64,000 nt of DNA from an uncultured Aliiroseovarius sp. (GTDB lineage: Bacteria > Pseudomonadota > Alphaproteobacteria > Rhodobacterales > Rhodobacteraceae), in contig NZ_CANMFT010000005.1 of NCBI RefSeq assembly GCF_947497285.1, forward strand, positions 62,001 through 126,000. Reading direction: 5' to 3'. How positions within the stretch are numbered: position 1 is the stretch's first letter; each line of letters begins with the position of its first letter. Below the pieces are notes generated by a model that saw only the letters and a program-made list of their open reading frames with translations, was not told the origin of the DNA and made no database searches. Shown piece after piece: positions 30,644 to 39,768 of the stretch. Both the position numbers and the translations under genes were made by a program.

Positions 30644-33550
30644 ATGTGTGCCGACACCCCTGAATACAAAGACACTTTGACGCTTCCCGTCACCGAATTC
30701 CCCATGCGCGCAGGCCTGCCCAAGCGCGAGCCTGAATGGCTGGCCCGGTGGGAAAAGATCGGCGTCTATGACCGCCTGCGCGAAAAAGAAGGCCGCACGC
30801 CCTTCGTGCTGCACGATGGCCCCCCCTATGCCAACGGGCATCTGCATATCGGTCACGCGCTGAACAAGACGATCAAGGACATGATCGTGCGCAGCCACCA
30901 GATGATGGGGTTCGACGCGCGTTATGTGCCGGGCTGGGATTGTCACGGTCTGCCCATCGAATGGAAGATCGAAGAGCAGTATCGCAAGAAGGGCAAAGAC
31001 AAAGACGACGTCGACGTGGTCGATTTCCGTCAGGAATGTCGCAAGTTCGCGGAAGGCTGGATCGACATCCAGCGCGACGAATTCAAGCGGCTGGGCATCA
31101 CCGGCAACTGGGCCGATCCCTATCTGACGATGGATTTCCACGCCGAGCGCGTGATCGCCGAGGAATTCATGAAATTCCTGATGAACGGCACGCTGTATCA
31201 GGGGTCCAAACCCGTGATGTGGTCGCCGATTGAGCAGACTGCGCTGGCTGAGGCCGAGGTGGAATACCACGACAAGGAAAGCTTCACAATCTGGGTGAAA
31301 TTCCCGGTCGCGACAGATGGTGACCTGAAAGGCGCGAACGTGGTTATCTGGACCACGACTCCTTGGACGATCCCGTCGAACAAAGCCGTGGTCTATGGTG
31401 AAAACTACGATTACGGACTTTATGAAGTGACCGACACCCCGGCGGAATGCTGGGCCAGTAAAGGCGACCGCTTTCTTCTGGCGGACAAGCTTGCCGGTGA
31501 CGTATTCGCCCGCGCCCGCCTTGACGACAACCAGTGGACGCGCGTTCGGGACGTCAAGGCGGACGAACTGGCCACGCTGTCGCTGAACCACCCTCTGGCG
31601 GGTGCCGAAGGCGGGAATGGCGAATGGGATGATCAGCGTGACTTCCGCGCCGCCGATTTCGTCACCGATGAAGAAGGCACCGGTTTCGTCCATTGTGCGC
31701 CGTCTCACGGGATGGAAGAATTCGAGCTTTACCGTGACCTTGGGATGCTTGAGCAGGTCATTACCTACAACGTGCTTGATGACGGATCATTCCGTGCAGA
31801 TCTGCCCTTCTTTGGCGGAACATTCATTCTGTCGCGCAAAGGTGGCGAAGGCGATGCCAACAAGACCGTGATCGACAAGCTGGTCGAGGTTGGCGGGTTG
31901 CTGGCCCGTGGCAAGATCAAGCACTCCTATCCGCATTCATGGCGGTCGAAAGCGCCGATCATCTATCGCAACACGCCGCAATGGTTTGCGAGCGTGGATA
32001 AAGAGGTCGGTGACGGGCAGGACGAGATGGGCAAGACCATCCGCACCCGCGCGCTGAACTCGATCGACCAGTTGGTGAAATGGTGGCCGCAATCGGGGCG
32101 CAACCGACTGTATTCGATGATCGAGGCGCGGCCCGATTGGGTTCTGTCGCGTCAACGCGCATGGGGCGTGCCGCTGACCTGTTTCACCAAGAAAGGTGCT
32201 CTGCCGACTGACCCGGACTTCCTGCTGCGTGACGCAGGCGTCAACGCCCGTGTCGCCGAGGCGTTCGAGGCTGAAGGCGCGGACGCATGGTATAAAGACG
32301 GCGCCAAGGAGCGCTTCATCGGGGATGCAGCGAACCCCGACGACTATGACCAGGTGTTTGACGTGTTGGACGTGTGGTTTGACAGTGGCTCGACCCACGC
32401 GTTCGTCCTGCGCGACCGTGAAGACGGCACGCCGGACGGCATCGCGGATGTCTATATGGAAGGCACCGACCAGCACCGCGGTTGGTTCCACTCCTCGCTT
32501 CTGCAGGCCTGCGGCACCAAGGGGCGCGCGCCTTACAAGAACGTCGTGACGCATGGTTTCACGCTGGACGAAAAGGGCATGAAAATGTCCAAGTCACTTG
32601 GCAACACCATCGTGCCTGAAACGGTCGTGAAACAATATGGCGCGGATATCCTGCGCTTGTGGGTGGCCCAGACGGACTACACGGTCGATCAGCGGATCGG
32701 GCCGGAAATCCTGAAAGGTGTGGCCGACAGCTATCGTCGCCTGCGCAACACCATGCGCTTCATGCTGGGCAACCTGGCCGATTTCTCTGAGGATGAGAAA
32801 GTGGCCGCGGCCGACATGCCAGAACTGGAACGCTGGGTTCTGCACCGTCTGGCGGAACTCGATCACACGGTGCGCGAGGGGTATAAGACCTTCGACTTCC
32901 AAGGTGTCTTCTCGGCCGTGTTCAACTTCGCGACCGTGGACCTGTCGAGCTTCTATTTCGACATCCGCAAGGACGCGCTGTATTGCGATGGGGCCGACAG
33001 CCTGAACCGCCGCGCCGCGCGCACGGTGCTGGATATCCTGTTCCACCGTCTGACCACGTGGCTTGCGCCCGTTCTGGTCTTCACGATGGAAGAGGTTTGG
33101 CTGGAACGCTTCCCCGGCGACCAAAGCTCGGTGCATTTGATCGATTTCCCGAACACGCCCGCCGACTGGCTTGACGAACCGCTGGCCGCGAAATGGTCAG
33201 GCATCCGCAAGGCTCGTCGCGTGGTGACAGCCGCACTGGAAATCCAGCGCCGCGACAAGGTGATCGGGGCCTCGCTTGAGGCCGCGCCTGTCGTGCATGT
33301 GCGCGATAAGGATGTTCTGGCGACGCTGAAATCGGTGAACTTTGCCGATATCGCGATCACCTCGGCGGTGTCGCTGACCAACGACCCGCTGCCATCCGAA
33401 GCTTTCCGCCTGCCGGAAATCGAAGGTGTGGGCGTGGTGTTTGAAAAAGCGTCGGGCGAGAAATGCCAGCGTTGCTGGAAAATCCTGCCGGATGTGGGCA
33501 AACACAGCCACCCAGGCACTTGCGAACGCTGTGACGAGGCGCTTGGCTAA
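30644..33550 (+). CDS. ileS: Isoleucyl-tRNA synthetase
   Basis: HIGH-like PPYANGHLHIGHALNKTIKDM, KMSKS, C-terminal zinc site EKCQRCWKILPDVGKHSHPGTCERCDEAL. Confidence 0.97.
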   Translation: MCADTPEYKDTLTLPVTEFPMRAGLPKREPEWLARWEKIGVYDRLREKEGRTPFVLHDGPPYANGHLHIGHALNKTIKDMIVRSHQMMGFDARYVPGWDCHGLPIEWKIEEQYRKKGKDKDDVDVVDFRQECRKFAEGWIDIQRDEFKRLGITGNWADPYLTMDFHAERVIAEEFMKFLMNGTLYQGSKPVMWSPIEQTALAEAEVEYHDKESFTIWVKFPVATDGDLKGANVVIWTTTPWTIPSNKAVVYGENYDYGLYEVTDTPAECWASKGDRFLLADKLAGDVFARARLDDNQWTRVRDVKADELATLSLNHPLAGAEGGNGEWDDQRDFRAADFVTDEEGTGFVHCAPSHGMEEFELYRDLGMLEQVITYNVLDDGSFRADLPFFGGTFILSRKGGEGDANKTVIDKLVEVGGLLARGKIKHSYPHSWRSKAPIIYRNTPQWFASVDKEVGDGQDEMGKTIRTRALNSIDQLVKWWPQSGRNRLYSMIEARPDWVLSRQRAWGVPLTCFTKKGALPTDPDFLLRDAGVNARVAEAFEAEGADAWYKDGAKERFIGDAANPDDYDQVFDVLDVWFDSGSTHAFVLRDREDGTPDGIADVYMEGTDQHRGWFHSSLLQACGTKGRAPYKNVVTHGFTLDEKGMKMSKSLGNTIVPETVVKQYGADILRLWVAQTDYTVDQRIGPEILKGVADSYRRLRNTMRFMLGNLADFSEDEKVAAADMPELERWVLHRLAELDHTVREGYKTFDFQGVFSAVFNFATVDLSSFYFDIRKDALYCDGADSLNRRAARTVLDILFHRLTTWLAPVLVFTMEEVWLERFPGDQSSVHLIDFPNTPADWLDEPLAAKWSGIRKARRVVTAALEIQRRDKVIGASLEAAPVVHVRDKDVLATLKSVNFADIAITSAVSLTNDPLPSEAFRLPEIEGVGVVFEKASGEKCQRCWKILPDVGKHSHPGTCERCDEALG

Positions 33551-33556
33551 GACAGC

Positions 33557-33583
33557 AAGGGCGGGCCAATGGCTCGCCCTTTC
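33557..33583 (+). terminator. Terminator-like hairpin after ileS
   Basis: AAGGGCGGGCC-AAT-GGCTCGCCCTT (11-bp stem with one G:T), followed by a short T/C tract. Confidence 0.55.
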
Positions 33584-33600
33584 CGAAAGGGGACAGGTCG

Positions 33601-34371
33601 ATGGCGAAACGAACGCGCGAAACCAAGCTCCCGTCGCCTTATCTGAAACGGCTCTGGGTGCGGCTTGATGCCTTGCCGCTGCCGGAAGGATATCCCTTCA
33701 GCTTGCCGTGGGTGTCGGATGATTTTGAGTTGGAATTCGACAATCCGGTCACGATCTTTTGCGGTGAGAATGGGTCGGGAAAATCAACCCTGATCGAAGC
33801 CATCGCAGAGGTTTGCGGGTTTAGCGATACGGGCGGCAACCGGTCTGTTGGCGCGACATCCGACGATGGCGGGCTTGAGGTGAACGGGGCCGCACTGGGG
33901 CGCGTGATGCGTGGAAGCTGGCTGCCCAAAGTGACCAACGGTTGGTTTTTTCGTGCAGAGACATTCTTTTCGATGGCGCGCAGGCTTGATGCTTTGGGCA
34001 GTCCGAACGCCGATTTCCTGTCCAATTCCCATGGCGAGGGCTTCCTGCGCTTTTTCGGGGAACGTATGGAACGACAGGGAATTTACCTGTTCGACGAACC
34101 TGAAAGCGCGCTGTCGCCACGCAGACAAGTCGAGTTGTTGCAGTTCTTGATGAATGTGCAGCAGACGGGCAGTTCCCAGGTGGTTCTGGCGACTCATTCG
34201 CCCATCCTGATGGCAACACCCGGCGCAGATTTGCGGCGGATGACCCATCGCGGCATCGTCGCGTGCTCTTACCGCGAAACTGAGCATTTCAAGCTTTACC
34301 AGTCCTTCGCACAGGACCCGGAAGCGTTCTTGAAAGCGGCGCTTGAAGGGGATTGGGACGCCATTTCTTAG
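33601..34371 (+). CDS. AAA-family ATPase (compact ABC-ATPase/OLD-like head domain)
   Basis: Walker A VTIFCGENGSGKSTLIEAIAEVCGF, Walker B QGIYLFDEPESALSPRRQVELLQFL, H-loop VVLATHSPILMATPGA. Confidence 0.82.
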   Translation: MAKRTRETKLPSPYLKRLWVRLDALPLPEGYPFSLPWVSDDFELEFDNPVTIFCGENGSGKSTLIEAIAEVCGFSDTGGNRSVGATSDDGGLEVNGAALGRVMRGSWLPKVTNGWFFRAETFFSMARRLDALGSPNADFLSNSHGEGFLRFFGERMERQGIYLFDEPESALSPRRQVELLQFLMNVQQTGSSQVVLATHSPILMATPGADLRRMTHRGIVACSYRETEHFKLYQSFAQDPEAFLKAALEGDWDAIS

Positions 34372-34415
34372 GGTCTGCGGCCTGCTAGGCGCAGAATTCG
34401 GATTGCGGGCACTGC

Positions 34416-34895
34416 TTGGCTGGGCCAGTGTGCGGTATGCTTCAGATGTCATTCCATTCTCCTGTCGGACCTTTGGTCATCCACGAGGACGATGAGGCCA
34501 TAGTGCGGCTTGGTTGGGGGCGCGCCACCGACAATGCGGACACGCCTTTGCTGCAAGAAGCGCACGCGCAGCTCACGGCCTATTTTGGCGGAAGTTTGAA
34601 ACGCTTCGACCTGCCCACCTATGTAAACGGTTCGGATTTTCAGCGCGCGGTGTGCGACGTCATGTCGGCCATTCCGTATGGCGAAACTCTGACCTATGGC
34701 GACATCGCAAAGCTAACCGGAAACTCAGCCCAAGCTGTGGGTAATGCGTGTGGTGCCAATCCGATTCCGATCATCATCCCCTGCCATCGCGTGATGGGGG
34801 CCGGGGGCAAACTGGTTGGATTTTCCGGTGCCGGAGGGGTCGAAACGAAAGTTCATCTGTTGCGCCTTGAAGGCGCGGCCGGGCTTCTTATCTGA
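34416..34895 (+). CDS. ogt: Methylated-DNA-[protein]-cysteine S-methyltransferase
   Basis: IPYGETLTYGDIAKLTGNSAQAVGNACGANPIPIIIPCHRVMGAGGKLVGFSGAGGVETKVHLLRLEGA (PCHR active site). Start uncertain. Confidence 0.9.
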   Translation: MAGPVCGMLQMSFHSPVGPLVIHEDDEAIVRLGWGRATDNADTPLLQEAHAQLTAYFGGSLKRFDLPTYVNGSDFQRAVCDVMSAIPYGETLTYGDIAKLTGNSAQAVGNACGANPIPIIIPCHRVMGAGGKLVGFSGAGGVETKVHLLRLEGAAGLLI

Positions 34896-34961
34896 TTTTT
34901 TCGGCCGCTGGTCATTGCCGGCAAAATCAGGCAACGTGGCGGCGCGCAACAGGGGGACAAA

Positions 34962-35888
34962 ATGGCGACCATTCTGAACGTCAAGGGCGTGACCAAAACC
35001 TATGACGGTGGTCACGAAGCCTTGAAAGGCGTCGATCTTGAGATCGAAGAGGGCGAGATTCTTGCCCTGCTGGGTCCAAATGGTGCTGGCAAAACAACTC
35101 TGATTTCGATCATCTGCGGCATTGCGACCGCAAGCTCTGGGCAAATCACCGTCGGGGGGCATGATCATGTGACCCAATACCGGGCTGCACGCGAGATGAT
35201 TGGCCTTGTGCCGCAGGAAATCAATCTGGAGCCGTTTGAAACCGTGATGAACACCGTTCGGTTTTCGCGCGGTCTGTTCGGACGGCCGCGCAATGACGCA
35301 CGGATCGAAGAAATCCTGAAACTGCTCAGCCTGCATGACAAGAAGGACAACAGGATCATGACGCTGTCTGGCGGCATGAAGCGGCGTGTGCTGATTGCAA
35401 AGGCACTGTGCCATGACCCCAAGATCTTGTTTCTGGACGAACCCACCGCCGGTGTCGATGTCGAGCTGCGCAAGGACATGTGGGACATCGTGGCCAAACT
35501 GAAAGAGACGGGTGTCACAATCATCCTGACCACCCACTACATCGAAGAAGCCGAGGCGATGGCGGACCGGATCGGTGTCATCTCGAACGGTGAAATCCTG
35601 TTGGTCGAAGACAAAGCCGCCCTGATCAAGCGTTTGGGGCAGAAAGAACTATTGATCGAGCTGGATCATCCCATCGACGCAATCCCCGAAAGCCTGTCCC
35701 ACCATGCGCTGACCATCGGCGGCGTGCAGGAACTGGTTTACGCCTATGACGTTCAGGGTGACAGCACCGGGATCACCGGGCTGCTGGCGGACCTGCGCGC
35801 GGCCGGGCTTCACTTGGCGGACCTGTCCACGCGCCAAAGCTCGCTTGAGGATATCTTCGTCGACCTGGTGAAGGAAAAGACGGCATGA
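34962..35888 (+). CDS. ABC transporter ATP-binding protein (ABC-2 type exporter)
   Basis: [57 protein letters not shown]. Confidence 0.92.
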   Translation: MATILNVKGVTKTYDGGHEALKGVDLEIEEGEILALLGPNGAGKTTLISIICGIATASSGQITVGGHDHVTQYRAAREMIGLVPQEINLEPFETVMNTVRFSRGLFGRPRNDARIEEILKLLSLHDKKDNRIMTLSGGMKRRVLIAKALCHDPKILFLDEPTAGVDVELRKDMWDIVAKLKETGVTIILTTHYIEEAEAMADRIGVISNGEILLVEDKAALIKRLGQKELLIELDHPIDAIPESLSHHALTIGGVQELVYAYDVQGDSTGITGLLADLRAAGLHLADLSTRQSSLEDIFVDLVKEKTA

Positions 35889-36646
35889 ACTGGAATGCAA
35901 TCACCGCGATTTATCGGTTTGAAATGGCGCGCACCTTTCGAACCCTGGTGCAGTCGATCATCTCTCCGGTCCTGTCAACGTCGCTATACTTTATCGTTTT
36001 TGGGGCCGCCATCGGGTCGCGCATCGAACAGGTCGAAGGTGTCAGCTATGGTGCCTTTATCGTGCCGGGGCTGATTATGCTGACCGTGTTGACGCAAAGC
36101 ATCGCCAATGCCTCGTTCGGGATCTACTTCCCGAAGTTTATCGGCACGATTTATGAACACCTCTCGGCGCCGATTTCCTTCTATGAAATCGTCATCGGCT
36201 ATGTCGGTGCGGCAGCCACGAAAGCCTTCCTGATTGGCATGATCATCCTTGCGACCGCACATTTCTTTGTGGATCTGACCATTGAACACCCGGTTTGGAT
36301 GATGGCGTTTCTTGTGCTGACCTGCATCAGCTTCGCGCTGTTAGGGTTTATCCTTGGCATTTGGGCGCAAAACTTTGAACAATTGCAGCTGGTGCCGATG
36401 TTGGTGGTCACGCCACTCGTATTTTTGGGCGGATCGTTCTATTCGATCTCGATGCTGCCACCCGTTTGGCAGACAATCACCTTGTTCAATCCGGTGGTCT
36501 ACCTGATCTCTGGCTTCAGATGGGCCTTCTTCGGGATGGCTGATGTGTCGCTTGGCTGGTCGGTGCTGGCGATCCTGTCCTTCATGGCCGCCTGCCTTCT
36601 GACGATCCGCTGGATCTTCCGCAGTGGCTATCGGCTGCGCAGCTGA
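35885..36646 (+). CDS. ABC-2 type transporter permease
   Basis: Six-TM ABC-2 membrane profile; [26 protein letters not shown]...; overlaps ATPase gene stop. Confidence 0.9.
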   Translation: MNWNAITAIYRFEMARTFRTLVQSIISPVLSTSLYFIVFGAAIGSRIEQVEGVSYGAFIVPGLIMLTVLTQSIANASFGIYFPKFIGTIYEHLSAPISFYEIVIGYVGAAATKAFLIGMIILATAHFFVDLTIEHPVWMMAFLVLTCISFALLGFILGIWAQNFEQLQLVPMLVVTPLVFLGGSFYSISMLPPVWQTITLFNPVVYLISGFRWAFFGMADVSLGWSVLAILSFMAACLLTIRWIFRSGYRLRS

Positions 36647-36716
36647 GGAGGGGTGTTTGCAACATGACGAAAAGCGTATGCCCCGCACCCTTGTTTGAGC
36701 CTGAAGGGCGGTCTAC

Positions 36717-37523
36717 ATGACAGCCATGACACCATTCATACCCTTTTTGAAGAAGCCGCCGCTGGTCAATGTTATCCGGCTGTCGGGAACAATTGCCACC
36801 GGGACGCGCGGTCAGTTGAATGACGCAAGTCTTGCCCCTTCGATCGAGCGGGCGTTTCGCAAGGGCAGGCCGAAAGCGGTGGCGCTGGTCATCAATTCCC
36901 CCGGTGGAAGCCCGGTGCAATCCAACTTGATCACTGCGCGCATTCGTCGGTTGGCGATTGAAAACAATCTGCCGGTCTATGCATTTGTCGAAGACGTTGC
37001 AGCTTCGGGGGGCTATTGGCTGGCGACGGCAGCTGACGAGATTTACGCTGATGAATGCTCGATCCTAGGCTCGATCGGGGTCATCTCGGCCAGCTTCGGG
37101 TTGACGGGGCTGATCGAAAAGCTGGGCGTCGAACGGCGGGTCTATACCGCGGGCAAGTCAAAATCCATGCTGGACCCGTTTCAGGCGGAGAAACCTGCGG
37201 ACGTAAAGCGATTGAAAGCCCTGCAAGAAGACATCCACGCGGCATTCAAAGCGCAGGTCAAATCGCGGCGCGGTGACAAGCTGCCGGAAGGCGAGGACCT
37301 GTTTACAGGTGACATTTGGCTGGGACGGGCCGCGATTGAAAAAGGGCTGGCTGATCGAATTGGCCATGTGGTGCCAACGATGAAAGAGAAGTTCGGGGAC
37401 AAGGTGCGCTTTCGCATCTACGGCCCGCGCCGCAACCTGATTGGCCGTTTTGGTCTTAGCTTTGCGGCCAATTCCCTTGCCGCCCTTGAGGAACGTGCGG
37501 AATACGCGCGGTTTGGTCTTTGA
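36717..37523 (+). CDS. S49 family peptidase (SppA-like)
   Basis: ALVINSPGGSPVQSNLITARIRRLA, EDVAASGGYWLATAADEIYADECSILGSIGVISASFG. Confidence 0.9.
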   Translation: MTAMTPFIPFLKKPPLVNVIRLSGTIATGTRGQLNDASLAPSIERAFRKGRPKAVALVINSPGGSPVQSNLITARIRRLAIENNLPVYAFVEDVAASGGYWLATAADEIYADECSILGSIGVISASFGLTGLIEKLGVERRVYTAGKSKSMLDPFQAEKPADVKRLKALQEDIHAAFKAQVKSRRGDKLPEGEDLFTGDIWLGRAAIEKGLADRIGHVVPTMKEKFGDKVRFRIYGPRRNLIGRFGLSFAANSLAALEERAEYARFGL

Positions 37524-37688
37524 ATGGTCATCAAGGTCGTCGTTCTGTTCCTTGTGGGCATGGGTGTCTTGGCAATGTTTGGCAAGTTGCGCTATCCCGG
37601 TCAGCAACGTATCGAGGCGTTGAAGTGTAAGCGTTGCGGGCGGTATCGCCTGGGGAAAGCCCCGTGTGATTGTAAAGGGAAGGGCTAA
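37524..37688 (+). CDS. Small membrane protein with C-terminal zinc-ribbon-like Cys motif (54 aa)
   Basis: Manual translation: MVIKVVVLFLVGMGVLAMFGKLRYPGQQRIEALKCKRCGRYRLGKAPCDCKGKG*. ATG directly follows the S49 peptidase stop; absent from the supplied ORF track because it is under 60 aa. Confidence 0.75.
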   Translation: MVIKVVVLFLVGMGVLAMFGKLRYPGQQRIEALKCKRCGRYRLGKAPCDCKGKG

Positions 37689-37691
37689 GAC

Positions 37692-38660
37692 TTGGATCTG
37701 ATCTATGCCTCGCTTGGCCTTGTGATCCTTTTGCTGGCGGGCGACAGCCTTGTGCGCGGTGCAGTCAACCTGTCGCTGCGCCTTGGGGTGCCCGCGCTGA
37801 TCGTCTCGCTGACGATTGTCGCTTTCGGCACGTCTGCACCCGAGTTGTTGATCTCGGTTCAGGCAATTGCGGAAAACGTGCCCGGTTTGGCGATGGGCAA
37901 CGTGGTCGGATCGAACACGGCCAACATCCTGTTGGTGCTCGGTGTGCCTGCGCTTATGGCAGGGTTGTCGACCGGCAATTGCGACACAAAGAAAAGCTAT
38001 TTGCAGATGATGGGCGCGACCGTGCTGTTCATCATCCTCAGCCTTCAGGGCGTCATCACATGGGTGCAAGGTCTGGTGCTTCTGGCTGCCTTGGGGCTGA
38101 TGCTAAGCTCTGCTTTTCGCGTGGCGCTGTCGCATCGCCGCGCGACAGCCAACGGGGCACTGGTCGCCCTGGACGACGAAGAAGAGGTCGAAGGCGCCGA
38201 CCCCGACATGCCGTGGTGGAAGGTCATACTGTTCCTTGTGCTGGGTCTGATCGGTTTGCCGCTGGGGGCAGATCTGCTGGTTGACGCTTCGACCAATATC
38301 GCGCGTCACTATGGGGTTTCAGAAACGGTGATCGGACTGACTTTGGTCGCGCTTGGAACGTCACTGCCGGAACTTGCCACGACCGTGATGGCCGCCTTGC
38401 GCAACCAAGCCGAGGTTGCACTGGGAAATGTCATCGGGTCGAACATGTTCAACCTGCTTGCCATCATCGGGATTGCCTCGTTGGTTGGCCCGATCCCGGT
38501 CGAGCCGGGCATCCTTAAGTTTGACCTGTGGGTGATGCTGGGGGCGTCGGCGCTTTTGGCGCCGTTCGTGTTCCTGAAATGGCATATGGGCCGCGTCTGG
38601 GGCATCATTCTTTCTGTGCTGTATGTCGCCTATATTCTGGCCGTTCTGGGAGGTGCATAA
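37692..38660 (+). CDS. Calcium/sodium antiporter (CaxA/YrbG-like)
   Basis: Two repeats TIVAFGTSAPELLISVQAI...NVVGSNTANILLVLG and TLVALGTSLPELATTVMAA...NVIGSNMFNLLAIIG. Confidence 0.92.
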   Translation: MDLIYASLGLVILLLAGDSLVRGAVNLSLRLGVPALIVSLTIVAFGTSAPELLISVQAIAENVPGLAMGNVVGSNTANILLVLGVPALMAGLSTGNCDTKKSYLQMMGATVLFIILSLQGVITWVQGLVLLAALGLMLSSAFRVALSHRRATANGALVALDDEEEVEGADPDMPWWKVILFLVLGLIGLPLGADLLVDASTNIARHYGVSETVIGLTLVALGTSLPELATTVMAALRNQAEVALGNVIGSNMFNLLAIIGIASLVGPIPVEPGILKFDLWVMLGASALLAPFVFLKWHMGRVWGIILSVLYVAYILAVLGGA

Positions 38661-39446
38661 GTGGTGCAGAAACGCGCATTGGTGACAGGCGCCGGCGCGC
38701 GGTTGGGGCGTGCCATGGCCTTGGAGCTTGCGCGCGCCGGATATGATGTTGCGGTGCATTTTGGCACCTCCGAAGATGGCGCGCGTGAAACCGCAGACGC
38801 CATTCAAGCGTTGGGGTGCAGTGCTGTGACCTTGCAGGCCGACCTGCTGGACATGGCGCAGGTCGACACGCTTGTGCCGCGCGCCGCCAAAGCATTGGAC
38901 GGACCGCTGAATGTGCTGATCAACAACGCTTCGATTTTCGAACATGACACTTTGGCCAGCGCGACGCAGGACAGTTGGGACCGCCACATGTCGTCGAACC
39001 TGCGCGCCCCATTCTTTTTGACGCAGGCTTTTGCGGCTCAGGCGCCCAGGGCGACGCTGGATGAGAGCGGCGAAAGCATGCCGCACGCTTTGGTGGTCAA
39101 CATGCTGGATCAACGGGTTCGGAAGCCGACGCCCGAGTTTATGACCTACAGCCTTGCCAAACACGCCTTGTGGGTGTTGACCCAGACCGCCGCACAGGGT
39201 CTTGCCCCGGATATTCGTGTAAACGCCATCGCGCCCGGATCCACTTTGATTGGGGCGCGACAATCTCCGGCCCATTTCCAAGCGCAGCGGGCCGCATCAA
39301 TCCTGAAGCGCGGCGCAAATAGCGATGATATCACGGCAGCGCTTGCCTATTTTCTGGCAGCACCTGCGGTCACGGGACAGATGATTGCGGTGGATGGCGG
39401 GCAACATTTGGGATGGGAAACGCCTGATATTCTGGGTGTCGAATAA
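38661..39446 (+). CDS. SDR-family oxidoreductase (pteridine reductase/FolM-like)
   Basis: ALVTGAGARLGRAMALELARAGYDVAVHFG, LINNASIFE, YSLAKHALWVLTQ. GTG start. Confidence 0.82.
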   Translation: MVQKRALVTGAGARLGRAMALELARAGYDVAVHFGTSEDGARETADAIQALGCSAVTLQADLLDMAQVDTLVPRAAKALDGPLNVLINNASIFEHDTLASATQDSWDRHMSSNLRAPFFLTQAFAAQAPRATLDESGESMPHALVVNMLDQRVRKPTPEFMTYSLAKHALWVLTQTAAQGLAPDIRVNAIAPGSTLIGARQSPAHFQAQRAASILKRGANSDDITAALAYFLAAPAVTGQMIAVDGGQHLGWETPDILGVE

Positions 39447-39666
39447 GGCAGGCTGCTTGTGCGAACGGTTGCTTGCAACAAAACCGACGCGAAAGTTGTG
39501 CACCTGTGAAATTGTCAAACGTCGATGGTCATATTTTCTGCAATGATTTCATTTATTTACAGTGTGTTCATATTTCTTTCCTTTAATAACAAGGGCTTAT
39601 ATATGTGCCTAAAAAATAGGCAGATCAACGAAGCAGACCGAAAACAAAGGATTTTTCTTGATGCGC

Positions 39667-39711
39667 AAAACATGTCCTCAGAGTTATCCACAGAAAATGT
39701 GGGCATGTTTT
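39667..39711. promoter_or_regulatory. Inverted repeat with a central exact DnaA-box sequence upstream of uvrC
   Basis: AAAACATGTCC (39667-39677) / GGGCATGTTTT (39701-39711), with TTATCCACA at 39684-39692 between the arms. Confidence 0.5.
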
Positions 39712-39768
39712 CTCTTGTGCAAGGCGCGGTAAGGTTGCAGACGCGCAGAGAATCGGAAATGTGCCGAC

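Noticed and set aside
30401-31708. 435-aa minus-strand ORF
   Set aside because: Antisense to ileS; artefact of GC-rich codon usage.
37158-38069. 303-aa minus-strand ORF
   Set aside because: Antisense to the S49 peptidase, the small zinc-ribbon gene and the antiporter.
39483-39768. LexA (SOS) box upstream of uvrC
   Set aside because: No GTTC-N7-GTTC or GAAC-N7-GAAC match found in the region.
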